Source: Cinclus cinclus (lineage: Eukaryota; Chordata; Aves; Passeriformes; Cinclidae). From it: a DNA stretch of 64,000 bases. Made by a program: the position numbers and the translations under genes. The stretch covers positions 1 to 64,000 of the forward strand of contig NW_026912152.1 of the NCBI RefSeq assembly GCF_963662255.1, read 5' to 3'. Position 1 is the first letter of the stretch; every line of letters begins with the position of its first letter. Shown here piece by piece: positions 1 through 13,937 of this stretch. The notes beneath the pieces were generated by a model. The model was given only the letters and a program-made list of their open reading frames with translations. It was not told where the DNA came from and searched no databases.

Positions 1-147
1 ATTCCTTCCCAAGGAGGCGAAGCGCCCTCTACTTCTCGCACCGAGCGCGCTGCTCCTGGCTTTCGCCTCTGCCGCAACGAGCTCGCTACGCGCACTTTTC
101 TTCTCAACCCTGGGTGCCCTTGCCTTCTGCCCTTTCTTGTCTCGTGA
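1..147 (+). repeat. Partial satellite unit, right end only
   Basis: This is the last 147 bases of a unit cut by the window start (about unit bases 1235-1380). One extra C sits in the C run at 130-132 (CCC where other units have CC). The array therefore continues to the left of the window, unless base 1 is a contig end. Confidence 0.95.
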
Positions 148-1528
148 ATGGAGACGGAAAGCTTCTCGGCTAGAACTCGCCTAGAACAACTGCGGCTGCA
201 CATTGAGCTGGCCCGGAACGCCCTGCTGAAACTTGCCTTCTGGCACCACATTCACGGGGCAGCCGTCTTTCTTCGGCCACCTGCCAAGCGGCCCCATATC
301 GCCGCGCTCGTTGCACTCCGCTTGTCAGATTGGCTTCCCGTGGCGCTGATTTCAGCCTGGCCAAATACTAGCGCTCCGGAGAGCTGTCTCGCAGACAATA
401 ATGTCCCGGCATAGAAATTTGTCCTGCAATGTTCCCTCCTCTTTTCCCACACTGTGTTGCTCTGATGAATGCCTTGAGCATGGAACGACTTAAGGCAGCA
501 AGTATTCCTCGCCGGCCACCTCTCGCTGTGCAAGAGGTACGCCGTGGACCCTGTGAACGCTGCCAAGCAAAAAGCAGAGCCGTGACCATAAAAGCGAGGA
601 GAGAGCATGCACGAAGCACACTAGTTCTGTCTAGTGCTTTCCGTGCAGAGAGGCGGCAAAGCTGAATGCCGTGTCCGAGCTTGACAACTCGCTGGAGCAC
701 AGAAAGCCAAGAATGAAGAGGCGGAACACAGCCTTGGTTTCAGCAGCTTCCGGGACTGCAAAAGTTCACCAATAGCTCTGTCAAAGCAGAACTCGGCTGC
801 GAATGCTCTCGCAGCTTGGGAAAGTTAGGCGCAGCTGTTGACCAGCTCTGCCCGTGGCCACAGGCTGCTTCTTCCACCTTTCACTGGGGCAGAGCTTTTG
901 CGGAACAGAGACGGCATTCTTCCAGTGCGTGTTCTCCAAGGAGCTGTGAAACAGAGCCTAGCACGCTGTCTCGCTGATACTGGCTTTCGGCAAGCAAGCG
1001 TGCCGCACCGCCTACATTCTGCACTCTGGCAGCCTAGTTGCCAGCTTTCGACAGGTGCTGTCCTAGCAAGGAAGCTCAGGCAGTCAAAGCCGGCGCAGGG
1101 CGGCACCTTTCTGCTTTGCCCGCCTAAGCGGCGTCACACTCCCAAGGATACTGTGTCCTTTCCCTCTGCACTGCGTCTGCCGACGTGCTCTCTGCATCTC
1201 GGAGCATAACGGCAAAGGACAACGTTTTTGCACGGCAGGGTAGAAATGGCATTGCTAGCAGGAAAGCTAGATGCCTTGGAACTGCCCGCTTACCCCTTGC
1301 CACTCACTTCAGGCTCGTACGCTGAGCAGAACAGCCTGTTGTTCCTGAAGCTTCGCTGGCTGTCGTTCGTGCCCAGACGCGATTTCCTTCCCAAGGAGGC
1401 GAAGCGCCCTCTACTTCTCGCACCGAGCGCGCTGCTCCTGGCTTTCGCCTCTGCCGCAACGAGCTCGCTACGCGCACTTTTCTTCTCAACCCTGGGTGCC
1501 CTTGCCTTCTGCCTTTCTTGTCTCGTGA
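148..1528 (+). repeat. Satellite unit 1 (1,381 bp)
   Basis: Complete unit with one extra T in the run at 1225-1229 (five T where the consensus has four). No substitutions seen. Confidence 0.95.
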
Positions 1529-2908
1529 ATGGAGACGGAAAGCTTCTCGGCTAGAACTCGCCTAGAACAACTGCGGCTGCACATTGAGCTGGCCCGGAAC
1601 GCCCTGCTGAAACTTGCCTTCTGGCACCACATTCACGGGGCAGCCGTCTTTCTTCGGCCACCTGCCAAGCGGCCCCATATCGCCGCGCTCGTTGCACTCC
1701 GCTTGTCAGATTGGCTTCCCGTGGCGCTGATTTCAGCCTGGCCAAATACTAGCGCTCCGGAGAGCTGTCTCGCAGACAATAATGTCCCGGCATAGAAATT
1801 TGTCCTGCAATGTTCCCTCCTCTTTTCCCACACTGTGTTGCTCTGATGAATGCCTTGAGCATGGAACGACTTAAGGCAGCAAGTATTCCTCGCCGGCCAC
1901 CTCTCGCTGTGCAAGAGGTACGCCGTGGACCCTGTGAACGCTGCCAAGCAAAAAGCAGAGCCGTGACCATAAAAGCGAGGAGAGAGCATGCACGAAGCAC
2001 ACTAGTTCTGTCTAGTGCTTTCCGTGCAGAGAGGCGGCAAAGCTGAATGCCGTGTCCGAGCTTGACAACTCGCTGGAGCACAGAAAGCCAAGAATGAAGA
2101 GGCGGAACACAGCCTTGGTTTCAGCAGCTTCCGGGACTGCAAAAGTTCACCAATAGCTCTGTCAAAGCAGAACTCGGCTGCGAATGCTCTCGCAGCTTGG
2201 GAAAGTTAGGCGCAGCTGTTGACCAGCTCTGCCCGTGGCCACAGGCTGCTTCTTCCACCTTTCACTGGGGCAGAGCTTTTGCGGAACAGAGACGGCATTC
2301 TTCCAGTGCGTGTTCTCCAAGGAGCTGTGAAACAGAGCCTAGCACGCTGTCTCGCTGATACTGGCTTTCGGCAAGCAAGCGTGCCGCACCGCCTACATTC
2401 TGCACTCTGGCAGCCTAGTTGCCAGCTTTCGACAGGTGCTGTCCTAGCAAGGAAGCTCAGGCAGTCAAAGCCGGCGCAGGGCGGCACCTTTCTGCTTTGC
2501 CCGCCTAAGCGGCGTCACACTCCCAAGGATACTGTGTCCTTTCCCTCTGCACTGCGTCTGCCGACGTGCTCTCTGCATCTCGGAGCATAACGGCAAAGGA
2601 CAACGTTTTGCACGGCAGGGTAGAAATGGCATTGCTAGCAGGAAAGCTAGATGCCTTGGAACTGCCCGCTTACCCCTTGCCACTCACTTCAGGCTCGTAC
2701 GCTGAGCAGAACAGCCTGTTGTTCCTGAAGCTTCGCTGGCTGTCGTTCGTGCCCAGACGCGATTTCCTTCCAAGGAGGCGAAGCGCCCTCTACTTCTCGC
2801 ACCGAGCGCGCTGCTCCTGGCTTTCCGCCTCTGCCGCAACGAGCTCGCTACGCGCACTTTTCTTCTCAACCCTGGGTGCCCTTGCCTTCTGCCTTTCTTG
2901 TCTCGTGA
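1529..2908 (+). repeat. Satellite unit 2 (1,380 bp with two compensating indels)
   Basis: A C is missing at 2770-2771 (CC for CCC) and an extra C is present at 2825-2826 (CC for C), so the length returns to 1,380. Between the two sites the phase is shifted by one base. Confidence 0.95.
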
Positions 2909-4285
2909 ATGGAGACGGAAAGCTTCTCGGCTAGAACTCGCCTAGAACAACTGCGGCTGCACATTGAGCTGGCCCGGAACGCCCTGCTGAAACTTGCCTT
3001 CTGGCACCACATTCACGGGGCAGCCGTCTTCTTCGGCCACCTGCCAAGCGGCCCCATATCGCCGCGCTCGTTGCACTCCGCTTGTCAGATTGGCTTCCCG
3101 TGGCGCTGATTTCAGCCTGGCCAAATACTAGCGCTCCGGAGAGCTGTCTCGCAGACAATAATGTCCCGGCATAGAAATTTGTCCTGCAATGTTCCCTCCT
3201 CTTTTCCCACACTGTGTTGCTCTGATGAATGCCTTGAGCATGGAACGACTTAAGCCAGCAAGTATTCCTCGCCGGCCACCTCTCGCTGTGCAAGAGGTAC
3301 GCCGTGGACCCTGTGAACGCTGCCAAGCAAAAAGCAGAGCCGTGACCATAAAAGCGAGGAGAGAGCATGCACGAAGCACACTAGTTCTGTCTAGTGCTTT
3401 CCGTGCAGAGAGGCGGCAAAGCTGAATGCCGTGTCCGAGCTTGACAACTCGCTGGAGCACAGAAAGCCAAGAATGAAGAGGCGGAACACAGCCTTGGTTT
3501 CAGCAGCTTCCGGGACTGCAAAAGTTCACCAATAGCTCTGTCAAAGCAGAACTCGGCTGCGAATGCTCTCGCAGCTGGGAAAGTTAGGCGCAGCTGTTGA
3601 CCAGCTCTGCCCGTGGCCACAGGCTGCTTCTTCCACCTTTCACTGGGGCAGAGCTTTTGCGGAACAGAGACGGCATTCTTCCAGTGCGTGTTCTCCAAGG
3701 AGCTGTGAAACAGAGCCTAGCACGCTGTCTCGCTGATACTGGCTTTCGGCAAGCAAGCGTGCCGCACCGCCTACATTCTGCACTCTGGCAGCCTAGTTGC
3801 CAGCTTTCGACAGGTGCTGTCCTAGCAAGGAAGCTCAGGCAGTCAAAGCCGGCGCAGGGCGGCACCTTTCTGCTTTGCCCGCCTAAGCGGCGTCACACTC
3901 CCAAGGATACTGTGTCCTTTCCCTCTGCACTGCGTCTGCCGACGTGCTCTCTGCATCTCGGAGCATAACGGCAAAGGACAACGTTTTGCACGGCAGGGTA
4001 GAAATGGCATTGCTAGCAGGAAAGCTAGATGCCTTGGAACTGCCCGCTTACCCTTGCCACTCACTTCAGGCTCGTACGCTGAGCAGAACAGCCTGTTGTT
4101 CCTGAAGCTTCGCTGGCTGTCGTTCGTGCCCAGACGCGATTTCCTTCCCAAGGAGGCGAAGCGCCCTCTACTTCTCGCACCGAGCGCGCTGCTCCTGGCT
4201 TTCGCCTCTGCCGCAACGAGCTCGCTACGCGCACTTTTCTTCTCAACCCTGGGTGCCCTTGCCTTCTGCCTTTCTTGTCTCGTGA
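2909..4285 (+). repeat. Satellite unit 3 (1,377 bp, 348C variant)
   Basis: Three losses: a T at 3029-3030, a T at 3576 and a C at 4051-4053. It carries the recurrent G to C substitution of unit base 348 at position 3255. Confidence 0.95.
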
Positions 4286-5664
4286 ATGGAGACGGAAAGC
4301 TTCTCGGCTAGAACTCGCCTAGAACAACTGCGCTGCACATTGAGCTGGCCCGGAACGCCCTGCTGAAACTTGCCTTCTGGCACCACATTCACGGGGCAGC
4401 CGTCTTTCTTCGGCCACCTGCCAAGCGGCCCCCATATCGCCGCGCTCGTTGCACTCCGCTTGTCAGATTGGCTTCCCGTGGCGCTGATTTCAGCCTGGCC
4501 AAATACTAGCGCTCCGGAGAGCTGTCTCGCAGACAATAATGTCCCGGCATAGAAATTTGTCCTGCAATGTTCCCTCCTCTTTTCCCACACTGTGTTGCTC
4601 TGATGAATGCCTTGAGCATGGAACGACTTAAGGCAGCAAGTATTCCTCGCCGGCCACCTCTCGCTGTGCAAGAGGTACGCCGTGGACCCTGTGAACGCTG
4701 CCAAGCAAAAAGCAGAGCCGTGACCATAAAAGCGAGGAGAGAGCATGCACGAAGCACACTAGTTCTGTCTAGTGCTTTCCGTGCAGAGAGGCGGCAAAGC
4801 TGAATGCCGTGTCCGAGCTTGACAACTCGCTGGAGCACAGAAAGCCAAGAATGAAGAGGCGGAACACAGCCTTGGTTTCAGCAGCTTCCGGGACTGCAAA
4901 AGTTCACCAATAGCTCTGTCAAAGCAGAACTCGGCTGCGAATGCTCTCGCAGCTTGGGAAAGTTAGGCGCAGCTGTTGACCAGCTCTGCCCGTGGCCACA
5001 GGCTGCTTCTTCCACCTTTCACTGGGGCAGAGCTTTTGCGGAACAGAGACGGCATTCTTCCAGTGCGTGTTCTCCAAGGAGCTGTGAAACAGAGCCTAGC
5101 ACGCTGTCTCGCTGATACTGGCTTTCGGCAAGCAAGCGTGCCGCACCGCCTACATTCTGCACTCTGGCAGCCTAGTTGCCAGCTTTCGACAGGTGCTGTC
5201 CTAGCAAGGAAGCTCAGGCAGTCAAAGCCGGCGCAGGGCGGCACCTTTCTGCTTTGCCCGCCTAAGCGGCGTCACACTCCCAAGGATACTGTGTCCTTTC
5301 CCTCTGCACTGCGTCTGCCGACGTGCTCTCTGCATCTCGGAGCATAACGGCAAAGGACAACGTTTTGCACGGCAGGGTAGAAATGGCATTGCTAGCAGGA
5401 AAGCTAGATGCCTTGGAACTGCCCGCTTACCCCTTGCCACTCACTTCAGGCTCGTACGCTGAGCAGAACAGCCTGTTGTTCCTGAAGCTTCGCTGGCTGT
5501 CGTTCGTGCCCAGACGCGATTTCCTTCCCAAGGAGGCGAAGCGCCCTCTACTTCTCGCACGAGCGCGCTGCTCCTGGCTTTCGCCTCTGCCGCAACGAGC
5601 TCGCTACGCGCACTTTTCTTCTCAACCCTGGGTGCCCTTGCCTTCTGCCTTTCTTGTCTCGTGA
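4286..5664 (+). repeat. Satellite unit 4 (1,379 bp)
   Basis: A G is lost at 4332, a C is gained at 4429-4433 (five C for four) and a C is lost at 5560. No substitutions seen. Confidence 0.95.
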
Positions 5665-7042
5665 ATGGAGACGGAAAGCTTCTCGGCTAGAACTCGCCTA
5701 GAACAACTGCGGCTGCACATTGAGCTGGCCCGGAACGCCCTGCTGAAACTTGCCTTCTGGCACCACATTCACGGGGCAGCCGTCTTTCTTCGGCCACCTG
5801 CCAAGCGGCCCCATATCGCCGCGCTCGTTGCACTCCGCTTGTCAGATTGGCTTCCCGTGGCGCTGATTTCAGCCTGGCCAATACTAGCGCTCCGGAGAGC
5901 TGTCTCGCAGACAATAATGTCCCGGCATAGAAATTTGTCCTGCAATGTTCCCTCCTCTTTTCCCACACTGTGTTGCTCTGATGAATGCCTTGAGCATGGA
6001 ACGACTTAAGGCAGCAAGTATTCCTCGCCGGCCACCTCTCGCTGTGCAAGAGGTACGCCGTGGACCCTGTGAACGCTGCCAAGCAAAAAGCAGAGCCGTG
6101 ACCATAAAAGCGAGGAGAGAGCATGCACGAAGCACACTAGTTCTGTCTAGTGCTTTCCGTGCAGAGAGGCGGCAAAGCTGAATGCCGTGTCCGAGCTTGA
6201 CAACTCGCTGGAGCACAGAAAGCCAAGAATGAAGAGGCGGAACACAGCCTTGGTTTCAGCAGCTTCCGGGACTGCAAAAGTTCACCAATAGCTCTGTCAA
6301 AGCAGAACTCGGCTGCGAATGCTCTCGCAGCTTGGGAAAGTTAGGCGCAGCTGTTGACCAGCTCTGCCCGTGGCCACAGGCTGCTTCTTCACCTTTCACT
6401 GGGGCAGAGCTTTTGCGGAACAGAGACGGCATTCTTCCAGTGCGTGTTCTCCAAGGAGCTGTGAAACAGAGCCTAGCACGCTGTCTCGCTGATACTGGCT
6501 TTCGGCAAGCAAGCGTGCCGCACCGCCTACATTCTGCACTCTGGCAGCCTAGTTGCCAGCTTTCGACAGGTGCTGTCCTAGCAAGGAAGCTCAGGCAGTC
6601 AAAGCCGGCGCAGGGCGGCACCTTTCTGCTTTGCCCGCCTAAGCGGCGTCACACTCCCAAGGATACTGTGTCCTTTCCCTCTGCACTGCGTCTGCCGACG
6701 TGCTCTCTGCATCTCGGAGCATAACGGCAAAGGACAACGTTTTGCACGGCAGGGTAGAAATGGCATTGCTAGCAGGAAAGCTAGATGCCTTGGAACTGCC
6801 CGCTTACCCCTTGCCACTCACTTCAGGCTCGTACGCTGAGCAGAACAGCCTGTTGTTCCTGAAGCTTCGCTGGCTGTCGTTCGTGCCCAGACGCGATTTC
6901 CTTCCCAAGGAGGCGAAGCGCCCTCTACTTCTCGCACCGAGCGCGCTGCTCCTGGCTTTCGCCTCTGCCGCAACGAGCTCGCTACGCGCACTTTTCTTCT
7001 CAACCCTGGGTGCCCTTGCCTTCTGCCTTTCTTGTCTCGTGA
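5665..7042 (+). repeat. Satellite unit 5 (1,378 bp)
   Basis: An A is lost at 5880-5881 and a C is lost at 6390. No substitutions seen. Confidence 0.95.
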
Positions 7043-8420
7043 ATGGAGACGGAAAGCTTCTCGGCTAGAACTCGCCTAGAACAACTGCGGCTGCACATTG
7101 AGCTGGCCCGGAACGCCCTGCTGAAACTTGCCTTCTGGCACCACATTCACGGGGCAGCCGTCTTTCTTCGGCCACCTGCCAAGCGGCCCCATATCGCCGC
7201 GCTCGTTGCACTCCGCTTGTCAGATTGGCTTCCCGTGGCGCTGATTTCAGCCTGGCCAAATACTAGCGCTCCGGAGAGCTGTCTCGCAGACAATAATGTC
7301 CCGGCATAGAAATTTGTCCTGCAATGTTCCCTCCTCTTTTCCCACACTGTGTTGCTCTGATGAATGCCTTGAGCATGGAACGACTTAAGCCAGCAAGTAT
7401 TCCTCGCCGGCCACCTCTCGCTGTGCAAGAGGTACGCCGTGGACCCTGTGAACGCTGCAAGCAAAAAGCAGAGCCGTGACCATAAAAGCGAGGAGAGAGC
7501 ATGCACGAAGCACACTAGTTCTGTCTAGTGCTTTCCGTGCAGAGAGGCGGCAAAGCTGAATGCCGTGTCCGAGCTTGACAACTCGCTGGAGCACAGAAAG
7601 CCAAGAATGAAGAGGCGAACACAGCCTTGGTTTCAGCAGCTTCCGGGACTGCAAAAGTTCACCAATAGCTCTGTCAAAGCAGAACTCGGCTGCGAATGCT
7701 CTCGCAGCTTGGGAAAGTTAGGCGCAGCTGTTGACCAGCTCTGCCCGTGGCCACAGGCTGCTTCTTCCACCTTTCACTGGGCAGAGCTTTTGCGGAACAG
7801 AGACGGCATTCTTCCAGTGCGTGTTCTCCAAGGAGCTGTGAAACAGAGCCTAGCACGCTGTCTCGCTGATACTGGCTTTCGGCAAGCAAGCGTGCCGCAC
7901 CGCCTACATTCTGCACTCTGGCAGCCTAGTTGCCAGCTTTCGACAGGTGCTGTCCTAGCAAGGAAGCTCAGGCAAGTCAAAGCCGGCGCAGGGCGGCACC
8001 TTTCTGCTTTGCCCGCCTAAGCGGCGTCACACTCCCAAGGATACTGTGTCCTTTCCCTCTGCACTGCGTCTGCCGACGTGCTCTCTGCATCTCGGAGCAT
8101 AACGGCAAAGGACAACGTTTTGCACGGCAGGGTAGAAATGGCATTGCTAGCAGGAAAGCTAGATGCCTTGGAACTGCCCCGCTTACCCCTTGCCACTCAC
8201 TTCAGCTCGTACGCTGAGCAGAACAGCCTGTTGTTCCTGAAGCTTCGCTGGCTGTCGTTCGTGCCCAGACGCGATTTCCTTCCCAAGGAGGCGAAGCGCC
8301 CTCTACTTCTCGCACCGAGCGCGCTGCTCCTGGCTTTCGCCTCTGCCGCAACGAGCTCGCTACGCGCACTTTTCTTCTCAACCCTGGGTGCCCTTGCCTT
8401 CTGCCTTTCTTGTCTCGTGA
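7043..8420 (+). repeat. Satellite unit 6 (1,378 bp, most indel-rich; 348C variant)
   Basis: Six length changes: C lost at 7458, G lost at 7617, G lost at 7779-7781, A gained at 7974-7975, C gained at 8177-8180 and G lost at 8205. It carries the 348 G to C variant at 7390. Six indels and only one (shared) substitution in a single unit is the strongest local sign of consensus error. Confidence 0.95.
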
Positions 8421-9799
8421 ATGGAGACGGAAAGCTTCTCGGCTAGAACTCGCCTAGAACAACTGCGGCTGCACATTGAGCTGGCCCGGAACGCCCTGCT
8501 GAAACTTGCCTTCTGGCACCACATTCACGGGGCAGCCGTCTTTCTTCGGCCACCTGCCAAGCGGCCCCATATCGCCGCGCTCGTTGCACTCCGCTTGTCA
8601 GATTGGCTTCCCGTGGCGCTGATTTCAGCCTGGCCAAATACTAGCGCTCCGGAGAGCTGTCTCGCAGACAATAATGTCCCGGCATAGAAATTTGTCCTGC
8701 AATGTTCCCTCCTCTTTTCCCACACTGTGTTGCTCTGATGAATGCCTTGAGCATGGAACGACTTAAGGCAGCAAGTATTCCTCGCCGGCCACCTCTCGCT
8801 GTGCAAGAGGTACGCCGTGGACCCTGTGAACGCTGCCAAGCAAAAAGCAGAGCCGTGACCATAAAAGCGAGGAGAGAGCATGCACGAAGCACACTAGTTC
8901 TGTCTAGTGCTTTCCGTGCAGAGAGGCGGCAAAGCTGAATGCCGTGTCCGAGCTTGACAACTCGCTGGAGCACAGAAAGCCAAGAATGAAGAGGCGGAAC
9001 ACAGCCTTGGTTTCAGCAGCTTCCGGGACTGCAAAAGTTCACCAATAGCTCTGTCAAAGCAGAACTCGGCTGCGAATGCTCTCGCAGCTTGGAAAGTTAG
9101 GCGCAGCTGTTGACCAGCTCTGCCCGTGGCCACAGGCTGCTTCTTCCACCTTTCACTGGGGCAGAGCTTTTGCGGAACAGAGACGGCATTCTTCCAGTGC
9201 GTGTTCTCCAAGGAGCTGTGAAACAGAGCCTAGCACGCTGTCTCGCTGATACTGGCTTTCGGCAAGCAAGCGTGCCGCACCGCCTACATTCTGCACTCTG
9301 GCAGCCTAGTTGCCAGCTTTCGACAGGTGCTGTCCTAGCAAGGAAGCTCAGGCAGTCAAAGCCGGCGCAGGGCGGCACCTTTCTGCTTTGCCCGCCTAAG
9401 CGGCGTCACACTCCCAAGGATACTGTGTCCTTTCCCTCTGCACTGCGTCTGCCGACGTGCTCTCTGCATCTCGGAGCATAACGGCAAAGGACAACGTTTT
9501 GCACGGCAGGGTAGAAATGGCATTGCTAGCAGGAAAGCTAGATGCCTTGGAACTGCCCGCTTACCCCTTGCCACTCACTTCAGGCTCGTACGCTGAGCAG
9601 AACAGCCTGTTGTTCCTGAAGCTTCGCTGGCTGTCGTTCGTGCCCAGACGCGATTTCCTTCCCAAGGAGGCGAAGCGCCCTCTACTTCTCGCACCGAGCG
9701 CGCTGCTCCTGGCTTTCGCCTCTGCCGCAACGAGCTCGCTACGCGCACTTTTCTTCTCAACCCTGGGTGCCCTTGCCTTCTGCCTTTCTTGTCTCGTGA
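8421..9799 (+). repeat. Satellite unit 7 (1,379 bp)
   Basis: One G lost at 9091-9092 (GG for GGG). No substitutions seen. Confidence 0.95.
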
Positions 9800-11179
9800 A
9801 TGGAGACGGAAAGCTTCTCGGCTAGAACTCGCCTAGAACAACTGCGGCTGCACATTGAGCTGGCCCGGAACGCCCTGCTGAAACTTGCCTTCTGGCACCA
9901 CATTCACGGGGCAGCCGTCTTTCTTCGGCCACCTGCCAAGCGGCCCCATATCGCCGCGCTCGTTGCACTCCGCTTGTCAGATTGGCTTCCCGTGGCGCTG
10001 ATTTCAGCCTGGCCAAATACTAGCGCTCCGGAGAGCTGTCTCGCAGACAATAATGTCCCGGCATAGAAATTTGTCCTGCAATGTTCCCTCCTCTTTTCCC
10101 ACACTGTGTTGCTCTGATGAATGCCTTGAGCATGGAACGACTTAAGCCAGCAAGTATTCCTCGCCGGCCACCTCTCGCTGTGCAAGAGGTACGCCGTGGA
10201 CCCTGTGAACGCTGCCAAGCAAAAAGCAGAGCCGTGACCATAAAAGCGAGGAGAGAGCATGCACGAAGCACACTAGTTCTGTCTAGTGCTTTCCGTGCAG
10301 AGAGGCGGCAAAGCTGAATGCCGTGTCCGAGCTTGACAACTCGCTGGAGCACAGAAAGCCAAGAATGAAGAGGCGGAACACAGCCTTGGTTTCAGCAGCT
10401 TCCGGGACTGCAAAAGTTCACCAATAGCTCTGTCAAAGCAGAACTCGGCTGCGAATGCTCTCGCAGCTTGGGAAAGTTAGGCGCAGCTGTTGACCAGCTC
10501 TGCCCGTGGCCACAGGCTGCTTCTTCCACCTTTCACTGGGGCAGAGCTTTTGCGGAACAGAGACGGCATTCTTCCAGTGCGTGTTCTCCAAGGAGCTGTG
10601 AAACAGAGCCTAGCACGCTGTCTCGCTGATACTGGCTTTCGGCAAGCAAGCGTGCCGCACCGCCTACATTCTGCACTCTGGCAGCCTAGTTGCCAGCTTT
10701 CGACAGGTGCTGTCCTAGCAAGGAAGCTCAGGCAGTCAAAGCCGGCGCAGGGCGGCACCTTTCTGCTTTGCCCGCCTAAGCGGCGTCACACTCCCAAGGA
10801 TACTGTGTCCTTTCCCTCTGCACTGCGTCTGCCGACGTGCTCTCTGCATCTCGGAGCATAACGGCAAAGGACAACGTTTTGCACGGCAGGGTAGAAATGG
10901 CATTGCTAGCAGGAAAGCTAGATGCCTTGGAACTGCCCGCTTACCCCTTGCCACTCACTTCAGGCTCGTACGCTGAGCAGAACAGCCTGTTGTTCCTGAA
11001 GCTTCGCTGGCTGTCGTTCGTGCCCAGACGCGATTTCCTTCCCAAGGAGGCGAAGCGCCCTCTACTTCTCGCACCGAGCGCGCTGCTCCTGGCTTTCGCC
11101 TCTGCCGCAACGAGCTCGCTACGCGCACTTTTCTTCTCAACCCTGGGTGCCCTTGCCTTCTGCCTTTCTTGTCTCGTGA
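9800..11179 (+). repeat. Satellite unit 8 (1,380 bp, 348C variant)
   Basis: This is the only unit of the left segment without a length change. It carries the 348 G to C variant at 10147. Confidence 0.95.
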
Positions 11180-12558
11180 ATGGAGACGGAAAGCTTCTCG
11201 GCTAGAACTCGCCTAGAACAACTGCGGCTGCACATTGAGCTGGCCCGGAACGCCCTGCTGAAACTTGCCTTCTGGCACCACATTCACGGGCAGCCGTCTT
11301 TCTTCGGCCACCTGCCAAGCGGCCCCATATCGCCGCGCTCGTTGCACTCCCGCTTGTCAGATTGGCTTCCCGTGGCGCTGATTTCAGCCTGGCCAAATAC
11401 TAGCGCTCCGGAGAGCTGTCTCGCAGACAATAATGTCCCGGCATAGAAATTTGTCCTGCAATGTTCCCTCCTCTTTTCCCACACTGTGTTGCTCTGATGA
11501 ATGCCTTGAGCATGGAACGACTTAAGCCAGCAAGTATTCCTCGCCGGCCACCTCTCGCTGTGCAAGAGGTACGCCGTGGACCCTGTGAACGCTGCCAAGC
11601 AAAAAGCAGAGCCGTGACCATAAAAGCGAGGAGAGAGCATGCACGAAGCACACTAGTTCTGTCTAGTGCTTTCCGTGCAGAGAGGCGGCAAAGCTGAATG
11701 CCGTGTCCGAGCTTGACAACTCGCTGGAGCACAGAAAGCCAAGAATGAAGAGGCGGAACACAGCCTTGGTTTCAGCAGCTTCCGGGACTGCAAAAGTTCA
11801 CCAATAGCTCTGTCAAAGCAGAACTCGGCTGCGAATGCTCTCGCAGCTTGGGAAAGTTAGGCGCAGCTGTTGACCAGCTCTGCCCGTGGCCACAGGCTGC
11901 TTCTTCCACCTTTCACTGGGGCAGAGCTTTTGCGGAACAGAGACGGCATTCTTCCAGTGCGTGTTCTCCAAGGAGCTGTGAAACAGAGCCTAGCACGCTG
12001 TCTCGCTGATACTGGCTTTCGGCAAGCAAGCGTGCCGCACCGCCTACATTCTGCACTCTGGCAGCCTAGTTGCCAGCTTTCGACAGGTGCTGTCCTAGCA
12101 AGGAAGCTCAGGCAGTCAAAGCCGGCGCAGGGCGGCACCTTTCTGCTTTGCCCGCCTAAGCGGCGTCACACTCCCAAGGATACTGTGTCCTTTCCCTCTG
12201 CACTGCGTCTGCCGACGTGCTCTCTGCATCTCGGAGCATAACGGCAAAGGACAACGTTTTGCACGGCAGGGTAGAAATGGCATTGCTAGCAGGAAAGCTA
12301 GATGCCTTGAACTGCCCGCTTACCCCTTGCCACTCACTTCAGGCTCGTACGCTGAGCAGAACAGCCTGTTGTTCCTGAAGCTTCGCTGGCTGTCGTTCGT
12401 GCCCAGACGCGATTTCCTTCCCAAGGAGGCGAAGCGCCCTCTACTTCTCGCACCGAGCGCGCTGCTCCTGGCTTTCGCCTCTGCCGCAACGAGCTCGCTA
12501 CGCGCACTTTTCTTCTCAACCCTGGGTGCCCTTGCCTTCTGCCTTTCTTGTCTCGTGA
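11180..12558 (+). repeat. Satellite unit 9 (1,379 bp, 348C variant)
   Basis: G lost at 11288-11290, C gained at 11349-11351 and G lost at 12309. It carries the 348 G to C variant at 11527, so units 8 and 9 are adjacent carriers. Confidence 0.95.
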
Positions 12559-13937
12559 ATGGAGACGGAAAGCTTCTCGGCTAGAACTCGCCTAGAACAA
12601 CTGCGGCTGCACATTGAGCTGGCCCGGAACGCCCTGCTGAAACTTGCCTTCTGGCACCACATTCACGGGGCAGCCGTCTTTCTTCGGCCACCTGCCAAGC
12701 GGCCCCATATCGCCGCGCTCGTTGCACTCCGCTTGTCAGATTGGCTTCCCGTGGCGCTGATTTCAGCCTGGCCAAATACTAGCGCTCCGGAGAGCTGTCT
12801 CGCAGACAATAATGTCCCGCATAGAAATTTGTCCTGCAATGTTCCCTCCTCTTTTCCCACACTGTGTTGCTCTGATGAATGCCTTGAGCATGGAACGACT
12901 TAAGGCAGCAAGTATTCCTCGCCGGCCACCTCTCGCTGTGCAAGAGGTACGCCGTGGACCCTGTGAACGCTGCCAAGCAAAAAGCAGAGCCGTGACCATA
13001 AAAGCGAGGAGAGAGCATGCACGAAGCACACTAGTTCTGTCTAGTGCTTTCCGTGCAGAGAGGCGGCAAAGCTGAATGCCGTGTCCGAGCTTGACAACTC
13101 GCTGGAGCACAGAAAGCCAAGAATGAAGAGGCGGAACACAGCCTTGGTTTCAGCAGCTTCCGGGACTGCAAAAGTTCACCAATAGCTCTGTCAAAGCAGA
13201 ACTCGGCTGCGAATGCTCTCGCAGCTTGGGAAAGTTAGGCGCAGCTGTTGACCAGCTCTGCCCGTGGCCACAGGCTGCTTCTTCCACCTTTCACTGGGGC
13301 AGAGCTTTTGCGGAACAGAGACGGCATTCTTCCAGTGCGTGTTCTCCAAGGAGCTGTGAAACAGAGCCTAGCACGCTGTCTCGCTGATACTGGCTTTCGG
13401 CAAGCAAGCGTGCCGCACCGCCTACATTCTGCACTCTGGCAGCCTAGTTGCCAGCTTTCGACAGGTGCTGTCCTAGCAAGGAAGCTCAGGCAGTCAAAGC
13501 CGGCGCAGGGCGGCACCTTTCTGCTTTGCCCGCCTAAGCGGCGTCACACTCCCAAGGATACTGTGTCCTTTCCCTCTGCACTGCGTCTGCCGACGTGCTC
13601 TCTGCATCTCGGAGCATAACGGCAAAGGACAACGTTTTGCACGGCAGGGTAGAAATGGCATTGCTAGCAGGAAAGCTAGATGCCTTGGAACTGCCCGCTT
13701 ACCCCTTGCCACTCACTTCAGGCTCGTACGCTGAGCAGAACAGCCTGTTGTTCCTGAAGCTTCGCTGGCTGTCGTTCGTGCCCAGACGCGATTTCCTTCC
13801 CAAGGAGGCGAAGCGCCCTCTACTTCTCGCACCGAGCGCGCTGCTCCTGGCTTTCGCCTCTGCCGCAACGAGCTCGCTACGCGCACTTTTCTTCTCAACC
13901 CTGGGTGCCCTTGCCTTCTGCCTTTCTTGTCTCGTGA
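12559..13937 (+). repeat. Satellite unit 10 (1,379 bp)
   Basis: One G lost at 12819 (G for GG). No substitutions seen. Confidence 0.95.
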